From the NCBI RefSeq assembly GCF_025359345.1, contig NZ_JANYGQ010000036.1, forward strand, positions 1 to 64,000: a DNA stretch of 64,000 nt, written 5' to 3'. Under the pieces are notes generated by a model. The model was given only the letters and a program-made list of their open reading frames with translations, was not told the origin of the DNA and did not search any database. A program made the translations under genes and the position numbers. This document shows, piece by piece, positions 18,901 to 27,580 of this stretch (positions are counted from its first letter, which is position 1; the number at the start of each line of letters is the position of its first letter). Source of the stretch: Mucilaginibacter sp. Lineage in GTDB: Bacteria > Bacteroidota > Bacteroidia > Sphingobacteriales > Sphingobacteriaceae.

Positions 18901-18922
18901 TTATGGATTTGTCTTCTGACAT
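15920..18922 (-). CDS. infB: Translation initiation factor IF-2
   Basis: GTPase that delivers initiator tRNA to the 30S subunit and promotes 50S joining. 1000 residues, a normal length for Bacteroidota. An N-terminal IF2_N helix (about 1-60) is followed by a long low-complexity linker at about 105-365, rich in Pro, Val, Glu and then Gly, Asn, Gln, including two GGNRPDFR copies. A second IF2_N-like segment lies at about 410-475. The G domain starts near 500 with GHVDHGKT (507-514), then DTPGHEAF and NKIDKP. Domains II to IV complete the C-terminus. It is the last gene of rimP-nusA-infB, 62 bp after nusA, and ends at a bidirectional terminator. The frame is intact. Confidence 0.98.
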   Translation of the reverse strand: MSEDKSIKLFTAAKELNIGTGTIVDFLATKGYKVQKHPTTLLDGDMYSALLKEFAVDKIIKEEAKQISIGKIRKEEPAAFPEKPVEHRRSRDFENEEILIKGIGNHYSPPPVEKPKPVEPPKPVEVPAPVKAEEHNAVLPGVTVVGKIDLNNLNAKPQPPAEKPVVKEEPVAVKPEVVAPAPTPEPIKEAPKEVVVEAPKVEEVKKEVVPAAPAPPVAAAVEPEAPAVDEPQEPEVIRAKAERLSGPNIIGKIQLPVNAPKRNPVASSSNTNSAADHKRKRKRKDNQGPGNNQGGGGQNPQNFAPNPPGSQQAHGGNRPDFRNRGTGPNPGAGNNQQGGGGNRPDFRGNRNTAPQSSGPKEEPSEKDIQDQIKATLARLSGAGKSGKFAQRAKFRRQKRDDVAATAEELAMENELQSKVLKVTEFVTANELASMMDVSVTQIISTCMSLGMFVSINQRLDAETLSIVADEFGYQIEFVKPQDEESSLDQPDDPEDLVPRAPIVTIMGHVDHGKTSLLDFIRKTNVIGGEAGGITQHIGAYEVTLPDDKGKITFLDTPGHEAFTAMRARGAQVTDIVIIVIAADDSVMPQTREAINHAQAAGAPIIFAFNKIDKPGANADKVREQLSAMNILVEEWGGKYQSQEISAKTGLNVDLLLEKVLLEAELLELKANPNKRAVGTVIEAALDKGRGIVTTILVQAGRLKVGDPILAGCYSGRVKALTNERGQRVESAGPSTPVQVLGMQGAPTAGDKFNVLESEVEAREIANKRLQLQREQGLRTQKHITLDEIGRRLAVGNFKELNIIVKGDVDGSIEALSDSLLKLSTEQIQVNIISKAVGQISESDVLLASASDAIIIGFQVRPSGSARKLAEAEQIDIRLYSIIYDAINEIKAAMEGMLAPTFEEKIVANVEIRETFKISKVGTIAGCMVLDGKITRNSKIRIIREGVVIYTGELASLKRFKDDVKEVATGYECGLNIQNFNNIEVGDIVEAYENVEVKRKL

Positions 18923-18984
18923 TTATTATATTCTTTCTCTGCTATTTTGGTGCAAAAATACGATTTTAATTTTGGTTATTACGT

Positions 18985-20220
18985 TTATTCGAACTCAGCT
19001 TGCAGAATTGATAATACTTCTTTTACAGTTTCTTCTTCTAAATCGGTACGTTTTACCAATTCGCCCACTGTTAAAGCCAGTACCGACTTTGCCGTATCTA
19101 AACCAATACGTTTAAATTCGTCGATAATCCAGCTCTCAATTTCGTCCGAAAATTCTTCAATGTCCACATCTTCGTCGGTTTCATCCGCTTCACGGTAAAC
19201 ATCAATTTCGTAACCTGTTAGTTTACCAGCCAACTTAATGTTGTGCCCGCCACGACCGATTGCTAACGAAACCTGGTCGGGTTTTAGGTAAACGGCAGCG
19301 GTTTTTTTCTCATCATCCAACTTAATCGAAGTGATTTTAGCCGGAGATAAAGCACGCTGTATATAAAGCTGCAGGTTATTGGTATAGTTTATTACGTCGA
19401 TATTTTCGTTTTTCAACTCACGAACGATACCATGTATACGCGATCCTTTCATACCTACGCAGGCACCAACCGGATCGATACGGTCATCATACGATTCAAC
19501 AGCTACCTTAGCACGTTCGCCCGGCTCGCGTACAATTTTTTTAATGGTGATTAAGCCATCAAAAATTTCAGGTACTTCCTGCTCAAATAAACGCTGTAAA
19601 AATTCAGGCGCTGTACGCGATATGATGATCTTAGGATTGCTGTTCAGCATATCTACCTTATCAACCACCGCTTTTACGCTGTCGCCCTTTTTAAAGTAAT
19701 CAGCAGGTATTTGTTCCGATTTTGGCAGCAATAGTTCGTTGCCCTCGTCATCAAGTACCAAAGTTTCTTTTTTCCAAACCTGGTAAACTTCGCCGGTAAC
19801 AATTTCGCCAACGCGGTCTTTATATTTTTTAAATATTTCGTCTTTCTCCAGTTCCAGGATCTTAGATACCAGCGTTTGGCGGGCAGCTAATATAGCGCGG
19901 CGGCCAAAGCTCTCTAAGGTGATTTGCTCAATATGCTCATCGCCAACTTCCAGCGTTGGGTCTAACAACTTCGCCTCGGCCAGTTCAATTTCCAGGTCAT
20001 CATCCTCACTAAAGCCATCTTCCATAACCTTACGCGTCCGCCAGATTTCCAAGTCACCGTTGTCTGTATTGACAATTACGTCGCAATTTTCGTCGGTGCC
20101 ATATTTTTTCCTGATCATGCTCCTGAAAACGTCTTCCAGCACGCTCATCATTGTTGGGCGATCGATGTTTTTGAAGTCCTTGAATTCCTGAAAAGAATCA
20201 ATTAAATTAATATTGCTCAT
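18985..20220 (-). CDS. nusA: Transcription termination/antitermination factor NusA
   Basis: Binds RNA polymerase and nascent RNA to control pausing, termination and antitermination. 411 residues: an N-terminal RNAP-binding domain (about 1-125), an S1 domain (about 130-205, GEIVTGEVYQVWKKE), KH1 and KH2 (ACVGMKGSRIHGIVREL and SLAIGRGGHNIKLAG), and a short acidic C-terminal part (about 350-411, EADETDEDVDIEEFSDEIES). It lacks the two long acidic repeats of the E. coli protein, as expected in this phylum. The ATG at 20220 lies 3 bp after the rimP stop. It is the middle gene of the widely conserved rimP-nusA-infB operon. Confidence 0.97.
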   Translation of the reverse strand: MSNINLIDSFQEFKDFKNIDRPTMMSVLEDVFRSMIRKKYGTDENCDVIVNTDNGDLEIWRTRKVMEDGFSEDDDLEIELAEAKLLDPTLEVGDEHIEQITLESFGRRAILAARQTLVSKILELEKDEIFKKYKDRVGEIVTGEVYQVWKKETLVLDDEGNELLLPKSEQIPADYFKKGDSVKAVVDKVDMLNSNPKIIISRTAPEFLQRLFEQEVPEIFDGLITIKKIVREPGERAKVAVESYDDRIDPVGACVGMKGSRIHGIVRELKNENIDVINYTNNLQLYIQRALSPAKITSIKLDDEKKTAAVYLKPDQVSLAIGRGGHNIKLAGKLTGYEIDVYREADETDEDVDIEEFSDEIESWIIDEFKRIGLDTAKSVLALTVGELVKRTDLEEETVKEVLSILQAEFE

Positions 20221-20223
20221 TGT

Positions 20224-20688
20224 CTACTTGAATGATATTAAAACTTTTGTTTCTGTTATTGTATTTATTGGGATAATGCTCTCAACAGTTTCGGCCTTTT
20301 TCCCTTTGTTTTTTATTGTTTCTTCAATTACTACGGCATCTTCTGTAATGCCTGATAGTTTACCTTCCCGCTTAGTGCCATCCGCCATTTTGATAGCTAA
20401 GTTACGGCCTATATTTTTAGTATACTGCCTGGTTAACGTAAGCGGCGTATCAATACCCGGCGATGAAACCTCGAGGTTATAAGCAGATTCAATCACGTTT
20501 TCCTCTTCCAAATGGAAGCCAACATGCCTGCTTATGGCCACACACTCATCAATGCCTATGCCGTTATCACCATCAACCAAAATCATCAACTTACCGTTGC
20601 TGTGGAATTTTACATCCACTAAAAACAGGTTTGGCTTATCGGCAATCTTTTCTTCAACCAGTTCTTTTACTCTTTTCTCGATATTCAT
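20224..20688 (-). CDS. rimP: Ribosome maturation factor RimP
   Basis: Needed for maturation of the 30S subunit. 154 residues, the normal size. The N-terminal alpha/beta domain contains GIGIDECVAISRHVGFHLEEE. The motif YNLEVSSPGIDTPL near residue 75, which is diagnostic of RimP, is followed by a small SH3-like C-terminal domain (AIKMADGTKREGKLSGI). It is the first gene of the operon. Its start lies only about 30 bp from a strong hairpin at 20721-20745, and a perfect TAnnTTTG promoter box lies beyond that hairpin. The operon may therefore be transcribed through a leader stem-loop. Confidence 0.96.
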   Translation of the reverse strand: MNIEKRVKELVEEKIADKPNLFLVDVKFHSNGKLMILVDGDNGIGIDECVAISRHVGFHLEEENVIESAYNLEVSSPGIDTPLTLTRQYTKNIGRNLAIKMADGTKREGKLSGITEDAVVIEETIKNKGKKAETVESIIPINTITETKVLISFK

Positions 20689-20720
20689 TATCCCTCAAAA
20701 ATAATTGATTGATAAAATAA

Positions 20721-20745
20721 AAGAGGGGACAATCGCCCCCTCTTT
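20721..20745. terminator. Strong hairpin upstream of rimP: terminator of the upstream gene or leader attenuator
   Basis: AAGAGGGG (20721-20728) pairs with CCCCTCTT (20737-20744), flanked by an A run on the left and a T run on the right, so it can work on both strands. It lies between the lipoprotein gene and rimP. Because the best promoter candidate for rimP is at 20759-20766, the hairpin would fall inside the rimP 5' leader. Confidence 0.75.
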
Positions 20746-20758
20746 TTTAATTCAACTG

Positions 20759-20790
20759 CAAATGTAGTAATTTTTATTTAATTTTTCAAG
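20759..20790 (-). promoter_or_regulatory. Candidate promoter of rimP-nusA-infB
   Basis: On the minus strand TACATTTG (20766-20759) matches the Bacteroidota -7 box TAnnTTTG exactly. CTTG at 20790-20787 is a one-mismatch -33 box with a 20-bp spacer. Transcription would start near 20752, before the hairpin at 20721-20745. Confidence 0.45.
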
Positions 20791-20803
20791 TGTAATTTGG
20801 TTT

Positions 20804-20877
20804 TAAGGGTTGTAAATGTTGTAGTTGTTGTAAATGCTGCAGGCGGAACCTGGTTGGTTCTACTTTTACAACCCTTA
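20804..20877. repeat. 13-bp inverted repeat after the lipoprotein gene
   Basis: TAAGGGTTGTAAA (20804-20816) and TTTACAACCCTTA (20865-20877) are perfect reverse complements. They are separated by 48 bp that contain further GTTGTAAATG-like units. The element begins 5 bp beyond the lipoprotein stop. It could be a 3' stem-loop or a dispersed repeat; it has no T run. Confidence 0.65.
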
Positions 20878-20881
20878 CAAC

Positions 20882-21301
20882 CTAGTCAACTTTCACAACC
20901 AAATCAATATGTTCCACATTTCCCAGCCTCTTTCGTCCTTGTATGTAATCCCACATGTTCTCGCCTTTAAACCGGTAGTACCTCATAAAGTAAGCGTGGC
21001 CTTTTACAAAGGGTGTGTCGGGCGTAAATACTACGGCGCTATCTTTTACCATGTAAGCACCAGGCTGAACAGGCTGATAGTTTTTTAAATCGGAATCGGC
21101 CGGCATTTTGTAGACAGGCAACAGCGTTTGCCAAACTTCGCGCACCGAATCGCGGTTTATTTCGTTTACGATGGCATTGTCGAGCCCGGTAAATTTAACC
21201 GACTGCTTATTATTTATCAGGCTGATTTGCACCGAAGGCGCTTTTGGTTTTTGGTTACAGGCGAAGCAAAGTAGTATTAAAAGCCAGGCGGATTTTTTCA
21301 T
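20882..21301 (-). CDS. Small lipoprotein of unknown function
   Basis: 139 residues with a short lipoprotein signal (MKKSAWLLILLCFACNQ, modified Cys at 15). I do not recognise the family. The mature part is beta-rich and ends in GRKRLGNVEHIDLVVKVD, with a central segment GAYMVKDSAVVFTPDTPFVKGHAYFMRYY that reads like an immunoglobulin-like or small sandwich fold. A surface or periplasmic location is likely. It lies between the rimP operon and array gene A, on the same strand. About 230 bp with several inverted repeats separate it from A, so it probably has its own promoter. Confidence 0.65.
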   Translation of the reverse strand: MKKSAWLLILLCFACNQKPKAPSVQISLINNKQSVKFTGLDNAIVNEINRDSVREVWQTLLPVYKMPADSDLKNYQPVQPGAYMVKDSAVVFTPDTPFVKGHAYFMRYYRFKGENMWDYIQGRKRLGNVEHIDLVVKVD

Positions 21302-21419
21302 GGTTAAATATCATCAATAATTTTCTGAACCGGAATTTTTAGAATTGAAGAATTTATCGAATGCTTAGCGTTTTCAAACGCTAAGAGAAAATGGTTAATT
21401 CTAAAACATGAAACATGTT

Positions 21420-21479
21420 GATAATCAGAATGTTTCATAGCGTTCCGGGTGTTCCGCGTGTAAAAATGGAACGCTTTGC
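21420..21479 (-). repeat. Left arm of the inverted repeat flanking array gene A (REP-like)
   Basis: Read on the minus strand, 21479-21420 matches the plus strand at 25351-25420 with about four mismatches and one 8-bp insertion in the right arm (a tandem extra GCGTTCCA). The shared core reads CACGCGGAACACCCGGAACG. Inner short dyads are AGCGTTCC/GGAACGCT (21439-21446 and 21468-21475) and ATGAAACAT/ATGTTTCAT (21408-21416 and 21430-21438). A further 10-bp palindrome, CTTAGCGTTT/AAACGCTAAG, lies at 21364-21385. No gene is visible in 21302-21533. Confidence 0.85.
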
Positions 21480-21533
21480 GGTTTATTCTTCCCCGTACGG
21501 CAAACATGTATTGCTATAGTTGCGCAGGAAGGA

Positions 21534-24500
21534 TCACTCCGAACGAAGGCTTTTCACCGGGTTTGCCATGGCTGCTTTTATTGCCTGGAAGCTTATAGTT
21601 GTAAGCGCAATAATTATGGCAACAAGTCCGCCGGCGGCAATTAACCACCAACTGATGCTGATGCGGTAAGCATAAGCTTGCAGCCATTGATGCATGTAAA
21701 ACCATGCAATGGGGGTAGCAATGGTAAAGGCAATTGCAATGAGTATGATAAATTCTTTCGAAAACAGATAAACAATGCTGCCTGCAGATGCGCCAAGTAC
21801 TTTGCGGATACCGACTTCTTTTATTCGCTGCACAGCCATGAATGAGGCTAAACCATACAACCCAAGGCAGCTAAGAAATATAGCGATCGCAGCGAAAATT
21901 TTATACAATGCCGATAGCTGATTTTCCTGTTTGTAAAAACTTGCAATTTTTTCATCCAGAAACTTGTATTCATAAACAAAATCAGGAAATGTTTTATCGA
22001 ATATTTGTTTAACAGCCTGCATTGTAGCAGAAATGTTTTTAGTTGCCAATTTTATCCCGGCCTGGTTGTACATGGTGTTGTTTGTGGAAATAAGCAATGG
22101 CGCCAGATTATTGCGAAAAGACCTGTCGTTAAAATCCTTCACCACACCAACAACCGGGCATTTTATCAGGTCGTTCCATATACTTATTTCTTTATTCAAT
22201 ATATCTTCCGGTTTTTTAAGCCCCAAACTTTTCACAAGTGATTCGTTCACCAAAAACTCCCTGGTGTATCCGGATGGTTGCAAATTTCTACCGGCTACCA
22301 ATTGTAATTTATAAGCCGGTACGTAACCCTCGTCGGCGAATTTGGTAATGGCTTTAAAATCTGTTTCTTTTGTGGCGTGGTTAAATTTTAATGCGCTCCA
22401 CGTGTCATTAGCATCTTCAACCGGAGTGTTCGAACTATAGCTTACTGCCTGCACGCCGTTTACCGATAATAACTGGTTCTTTAAATATTCCAGCCTTGCA
22501 ATGCGAAGACTATCTACCCTGAACGGAACATTTACAATTGCATCTTTATCAAAGCCCAGGGGTTGATCCATAAAATAATCCATCTGCTTTACAATGATGA
22601 GTGTACCGATGATGAGCGCTTGTGCAATTATGAATTGAAAAACAACCAACCCTCTTCGTAATGAAATTCCCTTGGCGGGGCTGGTTACGAGTTTACTTTT
22701 TAAGGCATTAACAGGGTTAAAACGCGATAAAACAATGGCTGGATAAAACCCAGCAAGAGCTGTCACCCCAATTGTCACTGTTAATAGAAATAAAATAATT
22801 GCGGGATTATTCAATATGTCGAATGAAAGTGAAAGTTCTAATAATTTACCTACATAAGGTAATGCCAAAACGGTAATAACTGCCGCAAGTACTACCGCGC
22901 CTGTAACTATCAAAAATGCTTCAACAATGAATTGAATTTGCAGTTGAGATTTATTACTCCCCAAAACTTTCCTCACACCAACCTCTTTAGCGCGATTAAC
23001 AGCTTGTGCCGTAGAGAGGTTAACAAAGTTTACACAGGCAATTAACAGGATGAATGCCGCGATCAGCCATAATACATTGAGCAGTTGGTGACTGATTGTT
23101 TTATTGCTGTAATTACCGGCCCCTGCATCATAATGTACCGCATTTAGTGATTGGATGATATGACTATTGTTATTGCCGGGAGATTGCGCCTTGCGTGAGT
23201 ACGCTCTCAATTGCTGATTAAAATTATCGGCAGTAACATTGGGCGGCAACAAAATATAGCAACCAAAGTCGGGTATAGTTTGAGCCCAATCCGCAGATTT
23301 TGTGAGGAAATCCCCGGTAAAGCCTGTTCCGTAGGCCACAACAAGTTTTAGCTGAAAATCTGTATTTGAAGGCATGGTGGCAAGGATGCCCGAAACTTTC
23401 AATACGTCGGTACCGTGCTCGAATATGAACCCGCCTGCTTGCAGTTTAATCGTTTTGCCCATCGCTGTTTTCCAGTCGCCGAAATATTTTTCTGCTATCT
23501 CTTTTGTAAGGAATACATTGTTAGGGTCCTTTAACGAGGCGTACGAACCTGTAAGCAGGGGGAAATCAAATATTTTAAAAAATGAAGGCCCTGTATAGAA
23601 TACCCCGCGCGGCTCTTTAAATACTTTTGCGGCGGTTCCATTCTCGTCGGGTATCAGCAACTGATCATCGTGGCTTGCAAAAATCGGGGCTGCTTCTGTT
23701 TGGGGGAAAGCCGTTTTCAATCCTAAGGGCATCGGAAAAGGGAGGTCTTTCCCATAAGAGATACTTCCTGATTCAGCGTGGTGATATTCGGTTAAAACAC
23801 GATAGATCCGGTCTTTCTTTGCGTGGAAATTATCAAAGCTGGTTTGATATTGTATAATAATAAAGATCACCATGCAAACGGCAATACCAACGGCCAGGCC
23901 GGTAACATTAATAGCGGCATAGCTTTTATTGCGCGTTAGGTTGCGCCTTGCTATTTTGAAATAATTTTTAAACATATAGTTGCGGGTTAATTTCTTCAGA
24001 GACCACATCGGGGTGGCTTCATGGTTCGAAATTACTGCAGTAAAACCTGGCCGGCTGCCCAACTTATAAGATGGCTGCTCTTTTTCCAGGTTGTTTTTAT
24101 AATCGAGCGGGCTTTTCCCGGTTATTTGTTTAAAAATGCGGTTAAAGCTGCTTTGAGAGTTGAAACCCGATTCATACCCAATGCCCAGCAGGGTAATATG
24201 ATCATTAGCCGGATCCTGCATTTTACGGATCGCCTCTTGTACGCGATATTCATTAATGAAATCGTTGAAGCTTTTTTTGAGCACCGTATTCAATATCCGC
24301 GACAACTCATGCGTATGCAGCCCGAGTTGCTCAGCAAGCGAACCCAGGCTTAATTCAGGCTCCTGGTAATAGCGCTTTTCTTTTACAGCCCTCTTCAGCC
24401 AGGCGCCTTTTTGTTTTAGCTCCGCCGGAAGCAATGGTTTCAAAATGGATGACGTATCTGCCGGCGCGCCGATTTCCGGCCTTAAAAACGCCCTCGCCGC

Positions 24501-25205
24501 CATCCAGGTGAGCATTGATACCAAAAGCAGATACAGGGGGTAGTATGCTTGTGCACTTAATTGGTAGTGGTAAAAAAAATAGTCGGCTGCTGTAAAATGT
24601 ATCCATAGTAACCATAACAAGGCAAAGGCTTTTAGTAAGTTGCGTAGCCAGCGCAATTCGTGCCGGTACCGGTCGCTGCCGTTGTTAAATTTTAGCTGCT
24701 GGTAAAAGCGTTCTATCAGCCGGTGTGATAAATAAAGGTAAACTATCACCGAAACAAACGCCAGTAAATGCAATACCGGGTTCAGTTGCCCAAAGTCCGG
24801 GGTATCATAAGTAGCTGCACCGGTTTTTATACTATCCCCAACCTCCAATGCCTGGGCACCCAATTCCAGCAGCAGGGGACTAAAATGCAACAGATCCTTT
24901 GCCTGGAATTTATATTCCGGCCGGGTTATTTTAAGCACATAAAAATAGAGCAGGGGGCCCAGTGCCAGCGAAAATTGCAGCGGCAGCCGGCTCCAGTTCG
25001 GAAAGTAGGCCGACAGCCCAATGTCGATGCCCAATATCCTGGCTATCCACAAAACGGCCGTAACCATTGCCAGGGCTAAAAACCGGTTCGCGGCCCGGTT
25101 TGGCTTTTTGGTGAACCCTAAAAAAACAGCAATAGTGAGCCCGATAAAGATCATTCCGAAGAAAGCCAGGTCGTAGGTGTTGATATGGAGCGTGTACGTG
25201 TTCAA
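21534..25205 (-). CDS. Array gene A: multi-TM AraC-type regulator fused to a MacB/FtsX permease
   Basis: 1223 residues. Residues 1-245 hold about seven hydrophobic helices. Residues 284-371 are an AraC-type double HTH (LSLGSLAEQLGLHTHELSRI and GFNSQSSFNRIFKQITGKSP). Residues 372-410 are a conserved linker (PSYKLGS, VISNHEATPMW). From M411 (MFKNYFKIARRN) there is a full two-half permease: TM1, a periplasmic MacB_PCD-like domain, three TMs, TM5, a second periplasmic domain and three TMs ending VGIRKVLGAS and ANPVKSLRSE. The HTH falls on the cytoplasmic side in this topology, so the fusion is geometrically sensible. The start is TTG at 25205: an in-frame TAA lies four codons upstream and the first internal ATG is codon 18. 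No ATPase gene is nearby. The permease groups with D and E. Confidence 0.9.
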   Translation of the reverse strand: MNTYTLHINTYDLAFFGMIFIGLTIAVFLGFTKKPNRAANRFLALAMVTAVLWIARILGIDIGLSAYFPNWSRLPLQFSLALGPLLYFYVLKITRPEYKFQAKDLLHFSPLLLELGAQALEVGDSIKTGAATYDTPDFGQLNPVLHLLAFVSVIVYLYLSHRLIERFYQQLKFNNGSDRYRHELRWLRNLLKAFALLWLLWIHFTAADYFFYHYQLSAQAYYPLYLLLVSMLTWMAARAFLRPEIGAPADTSSILKPLLPAELKQKGAWLKRAVKEKRYYQEPELSLGSLAEQLGLHTHELSRILNTVLKKSFNDFINEYRVQEAIRKMQDPANDHITLLGIGYESGFNSQSSFNRIFKQITGKSPLDYKNNLEKEQPSYKLGSRPGFTAVISNHEATPMWSLKKLTRNYMFKNYFKIARRNLTRNKSYAAINVTGLAVGIAVCMVIFIIIQYQTSFDNFHAKKDRIYRVLTEYHHAESGSISYGKDLPFPMPLGLKTAFPQTEAAPIFASHDDQLLIPDENGTAAKVFKEPRGVFYTGPSFFKIFDFPLLTGSYASLKDPNNVFLTKEIAEKYFGDWKTAMGKTIKLQAGGFIFEHGTDVLKVSGILATMPSNTDFQLKLVVAYGTGFTGDFLTKSADWAQTIPDFGCYILLPPNVTADNFNQQLRAYSRKAQSPGNNNSHIIQSLNAVHYDAGAGNYSNKTISHQLLNVLWLIAAFILLIACVNFVNLSTAQAVNRAKEVGVRKVLGSNKSQLQIQFIVEAFLIVTGAVVLAAVITVLALPYVGKLLELSLSFDILNNPAIILFLLTVTIGVTALAGFYPAIVLSRFNPVNALKSKLVTSPAKGISLRRGLVVFQFIIAQALIIGTLIIVKQMDYFMDQPLGFDKDAIVNVPFRVDSLRIARLEYLKNQLLSVNGVQAVSYSSNTPVEDANDTWSALKFNHATKETDFKAITKFADEGYVPAYKLQLVAGRNLQPSGYTREFLVNESLVKSLGLKKPEDILNKEISIWNDLIKCPVVGVVKDFNDRSFRNNLAPLLISTNNTMYNQAGIKLATKNISATMQAVKQIFDKTFPDFVYEYKFLDEKIASFYKQENQLSALYKIFAAIAIFLSCLGLYGLASFMAVQRIKEVGIRKVLGASAGSIVYLFSKEFIILIAIAFTIATPIAWFYMHQWLQAYAYRISISWWLIAAGGLVAIIIALTTISFQAIKAAMANPVKSLRSE

Positions 25206-25233
25206 TCGAAATAGTTAAGCGCAATCGTTGTTC

Positions 25234-25322
25234 CAAACTTATAACTAATTGATAGTTAAAAAAGTATGTAAAATGAAATATGTGCGCTGTAACGAAAGCG
25301 GGCGTTAGGGCGTGCGGTTTTG
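25234..25322 (-). promoter_or_regulatory. Promoter and dyad element of array gene A
   Basis: TAAGTTTG (25241-25234, minus strand) is a perfect TAnnTTTG -7 box, 29 bp from the TTG start. No TTTG is seen at -33. Further upstream are arm 1 CGAAAGCGGGC (25293-25303) and arm 2 GTGCGGTTTTG (25312-25322), as read on the plus strand, with an 8-bp spacer. Arm 1 begins 88 bp from the start, the same distance as in all other copies. Confidence 0.7.
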
Positions 25323-25350
25323 GGTTAAAAGCATTCGATCCTGAAGGACT

Positions 25351-25420
25351 GCAAAGCGTTCCAGCGTTCCATTTTTTCACGCGGAACACCCGGAACGCTG
25401 TGAAACATGCTCATTATCAG
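25351..25420 (+). repeat. Right arm of the inverted repeat flanking array gene A
   Basis: This is the counterpart of 21420-21479 in opposite orientation. It contains GCGTTCCA twice in tandem and CACGCGGAACACCCGGAACG. The two arms enclose gene A, its promoter and dyad element. The remainder of 25206-25851 holds the element at 25507-25628 and no gene that I can support. Confidence 0.85.
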
Positions 25421-25506
25421 GTTGTTTAATTTTTGCAAATTGGTAAGTAGTTGATAATGGAACGGTAAAATGTAAGAGATGTGGGGTACGAAACAGAGCT
25501 GGCACA

Positions 25507-25628
25507 TTTAACCACAAAGACACGGAGAAAAACACACAAAGGCCACTGAGCCTTTACAATTCATTTTCTTACCGCCTGCTATTCAATCTCTGTGCTCTCT
25601 GTGTATCCTCTGTATCTCTGTGGTTAAA
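25507..25628. repeat. Dispersed palindromic repeat (AACCACAAAGACACGGAG type)
   Basis: TTTAACCACAAAGACACGGA starts at 25507. CTCTGTATCTCTGTGGTTAA, its near reverse complement, ends at about 25627, with further complementary CTCTGTGTATCC in between. From general knowledge, related ACCACAGAGACACAGAG elements are scattered in many genomes. It fills part of the 646-bp gap between gene A and the propeller gene. Confidence 0.75.
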
Positions 25629-25851
25629 TTTCACTTAATACAAATCCCCACCTACTGACAAAACACTGTCAGCACTTTAACCAAATCAACCATGTAAATT
25701 TGTGATAATCACTACAATCATGCAAACCAACCCACTATTCCTGCAAGCATTGTCTCTCCCCGCCGGTTCAAGCGAAGCCACCAAACTTTAACTTATTTTA
25801 ACCATAATCCACTTGCCGTTCTGCGTTTGCTTTCTTTAATTTATAAACTTA

Positions 25852-27330
25852 ATGTCAGCAGTACTACCATCAAACCAGGTTTGCGGGCTATGGCTCGCCA
25901 TCCTGTTTATTTTCTGTTTACCTGCGGGGCTTTCAGCACAAAATCTTTTCCTCGAAAAAGTAGAGGCCTGTAATACTTCAAACTATTGTATGGACTGCGG
26001 AGACCCAAAAGCGACTTGCGACCAGGTTATCCTGGATAATATCTGCGGACAAATAGTCCGTAAATACTTATTGGGGAATTCCAAAGGATCAATAACCTTC
26101 CAGGTTGTGGTCGACCCTACCGGTTTTGGTTGCGTATTGAGCCATACCGACATCGCAAACCTCCCGATCACCGCCGATTTGATCAGGTACCTGAATGGTT
26201 TTTTGTGGAAACCGGCTAAAGTAAATGGCAAAGCCGTAAGCGCATCTGTGAATGTGATTTTCCGTATTGCCGATGGCAAATTGTCAAGCCAGATCCAACG
26301 GATGGACCTGGCCGAATTAAAGCCCCCCGGCGATCCCGTCATCTATAATAAACAAACTACTTATAGCAACCCATCGCTAAAAACCTATGATTTCGCCGTT
26401 TGGACCAAATATAACTCTCCTCTTCCCGATAATATAAGCCGGTCGTGCACCATGGATAAGTCTGATATTTTGTGGTATGCCACCGCCGGCGGGCTAACCC
26501 GGTTCGACGGGGAGTTTTTCAATCCTGTTAATGAATATAACTCGCCGTTTACTGCCGACCAGGCTATAGGGAGTATAAACACCGATAAAGACAATAAGAC
26601 ATGGGTGTATGTTGATCATAACATCTACCAGGTTACCGCCGGCAGGTTCCGGGTGTACGACTTCAATAAGTATTTTACCTCGGCGGTTACCCATATCTTA
26701 AACAGCAGTAACGGAAAGCTCCTTTTTACTACAAACGAGGGCCTTGTGGCAGTCAGAAACGATAAAGTGGTGGTGTTTAATAAAAAGTCCTTACCACAGC
26801 TGCCGTCAAACGATATCAGCTATGCTTATGTTGATAGTCGCAAAAATTTATGGATAGGTACCGCTAAAGGCACTATCATGATTGATAAAAATTTCTTTGT
26901 TACCACATTTAATAAATCAAATACCCCATTAAAAAACATGAGCATCTCGGATGCGGTAGAGGATGAAAAAGGTAACCTCTACTTCTCGCTGGTTGATTAC
27001 AATAAAGTTGTGGACGACGACGATAAGGAAGGCCTGGCAGTATTGAAAACGGACGGCAAATGGCTCCACTATAACGATAAAAATTCAGGAATGCCCTCAA
27101 ACCGCGTCAATGATATTTTGTACGACAAGTTTGAACACGTTTTATGGTTAGGTACCGATCAGTCGGGTATTGTAAGGTTCAATTTGAAAGATGGCTGGGA
27201 AAACTATCACAATGGTAACTCCGCTGCACCCGGTCATACAATTTATCAATTAGTTCAGGACTCAAAAGGCGCTATTTATGCAACCACCGCCAACGGCCTG
27301 TTAAGGCTCAGGAAGAAACAAAAACCCTGA
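25852..27330 (+). CDS. Secreted TonB_C-like plus two-component-regulator-propeller protein
   Basis: 492 residues with a signal peptide (cleavage after about residue 28, GLSAQ). Residues of about 30-60 form a Cys-rich segment (CNTSNYCMDCGDPKATC). Residues of about 75-140 (GSITFQVVVDPTGFGCVLSH, then FLWKPAKVNGKAVSASVNVIFRI) resemble the C-terminal domain of TonB energy transducers. Residues of about 180-490 are Reg_prop-like beta-propeller blades with repeated DxxxLWYATAGGLTRFDG, KNLWIGTAKGTIMID and HVLWLGTDQSGIVRF units. In this phylum such propellers usually sense carbohydrates as part of hybrid kinases, but here there is no TM or kinase part. It may be a free periplasmic sensor or partner. 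The ligand is unknown. Confidence 0.8.
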   Translation: MSAVLPSNQVCGLWLAILFIFCLPAGLSAQNLFLEKVEACNTSNYCMDCGDPKATCDQVILDNICGQIVRKYLLGNSKGSITFQVVVDPTGFGCVLSHTDIANLPITADLIRYLNGFLWKPAKVNGKAVSASVNVIFRIADGKLSSQIQRMDLAELKPPGDPVIYNKQTTYSNPSLKTYDFAVWTKYNSPLPDNISRSCTMDKSDILWYATAGGLTRFDGEFFNPVNEYNSPFTADQAIGSINTDKDNKTWVYVDHNIYQVTAGRFRVYDFNKYFTSAVTHILNSSNGKLLFTTNEGLVAVRNDKVVVFNKKSLPQLPSNDISYAYVDSRKNLWIGTAKGTIMIDKNFFVTTFNKSNTPLKNMSISDAVEDEKGNLYFSLVDYNKVVDDDDKEGLAVLKTDGKWLHYNDKNSGMPSNRVNDILYDKFEHVLWLGTDQSGIVRFNLKDGWENYHNGNSAAPGHTIYQLVQDSKGAIYATTANGLLRLRKKQKP

Positions 27331-27580
27331 TCGGCTTTTAACTTACCGCCCCATGCGCAGGCGGGTACCTCAACCGCTAACACTCGTTACCAAAATAGAG
27401 TGGAAAATGGTGCACCTGTAACTTCAAGGCTTACGCCCTTCAATAAACCTAATGCATCTTCAAGGCTTCTTTTTCTACAACCCCCTGCCGGTTCAAGCGT
27501 CCTGAAAGATTATCGACCAGGTGATATTTTTATTTGTCTCTTTTAACTGAAGATCGCCTGAAATCAGTAGATTTAAGATT

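Noticed and set aside
21534-25205. Head and permease of gene A being two genes merged by a missed stop or assembly error
   Set aside because: The same junction is open in seven diverged copies, and the linker residues (PxY, VIS, W, KLxR) are conserved across it.
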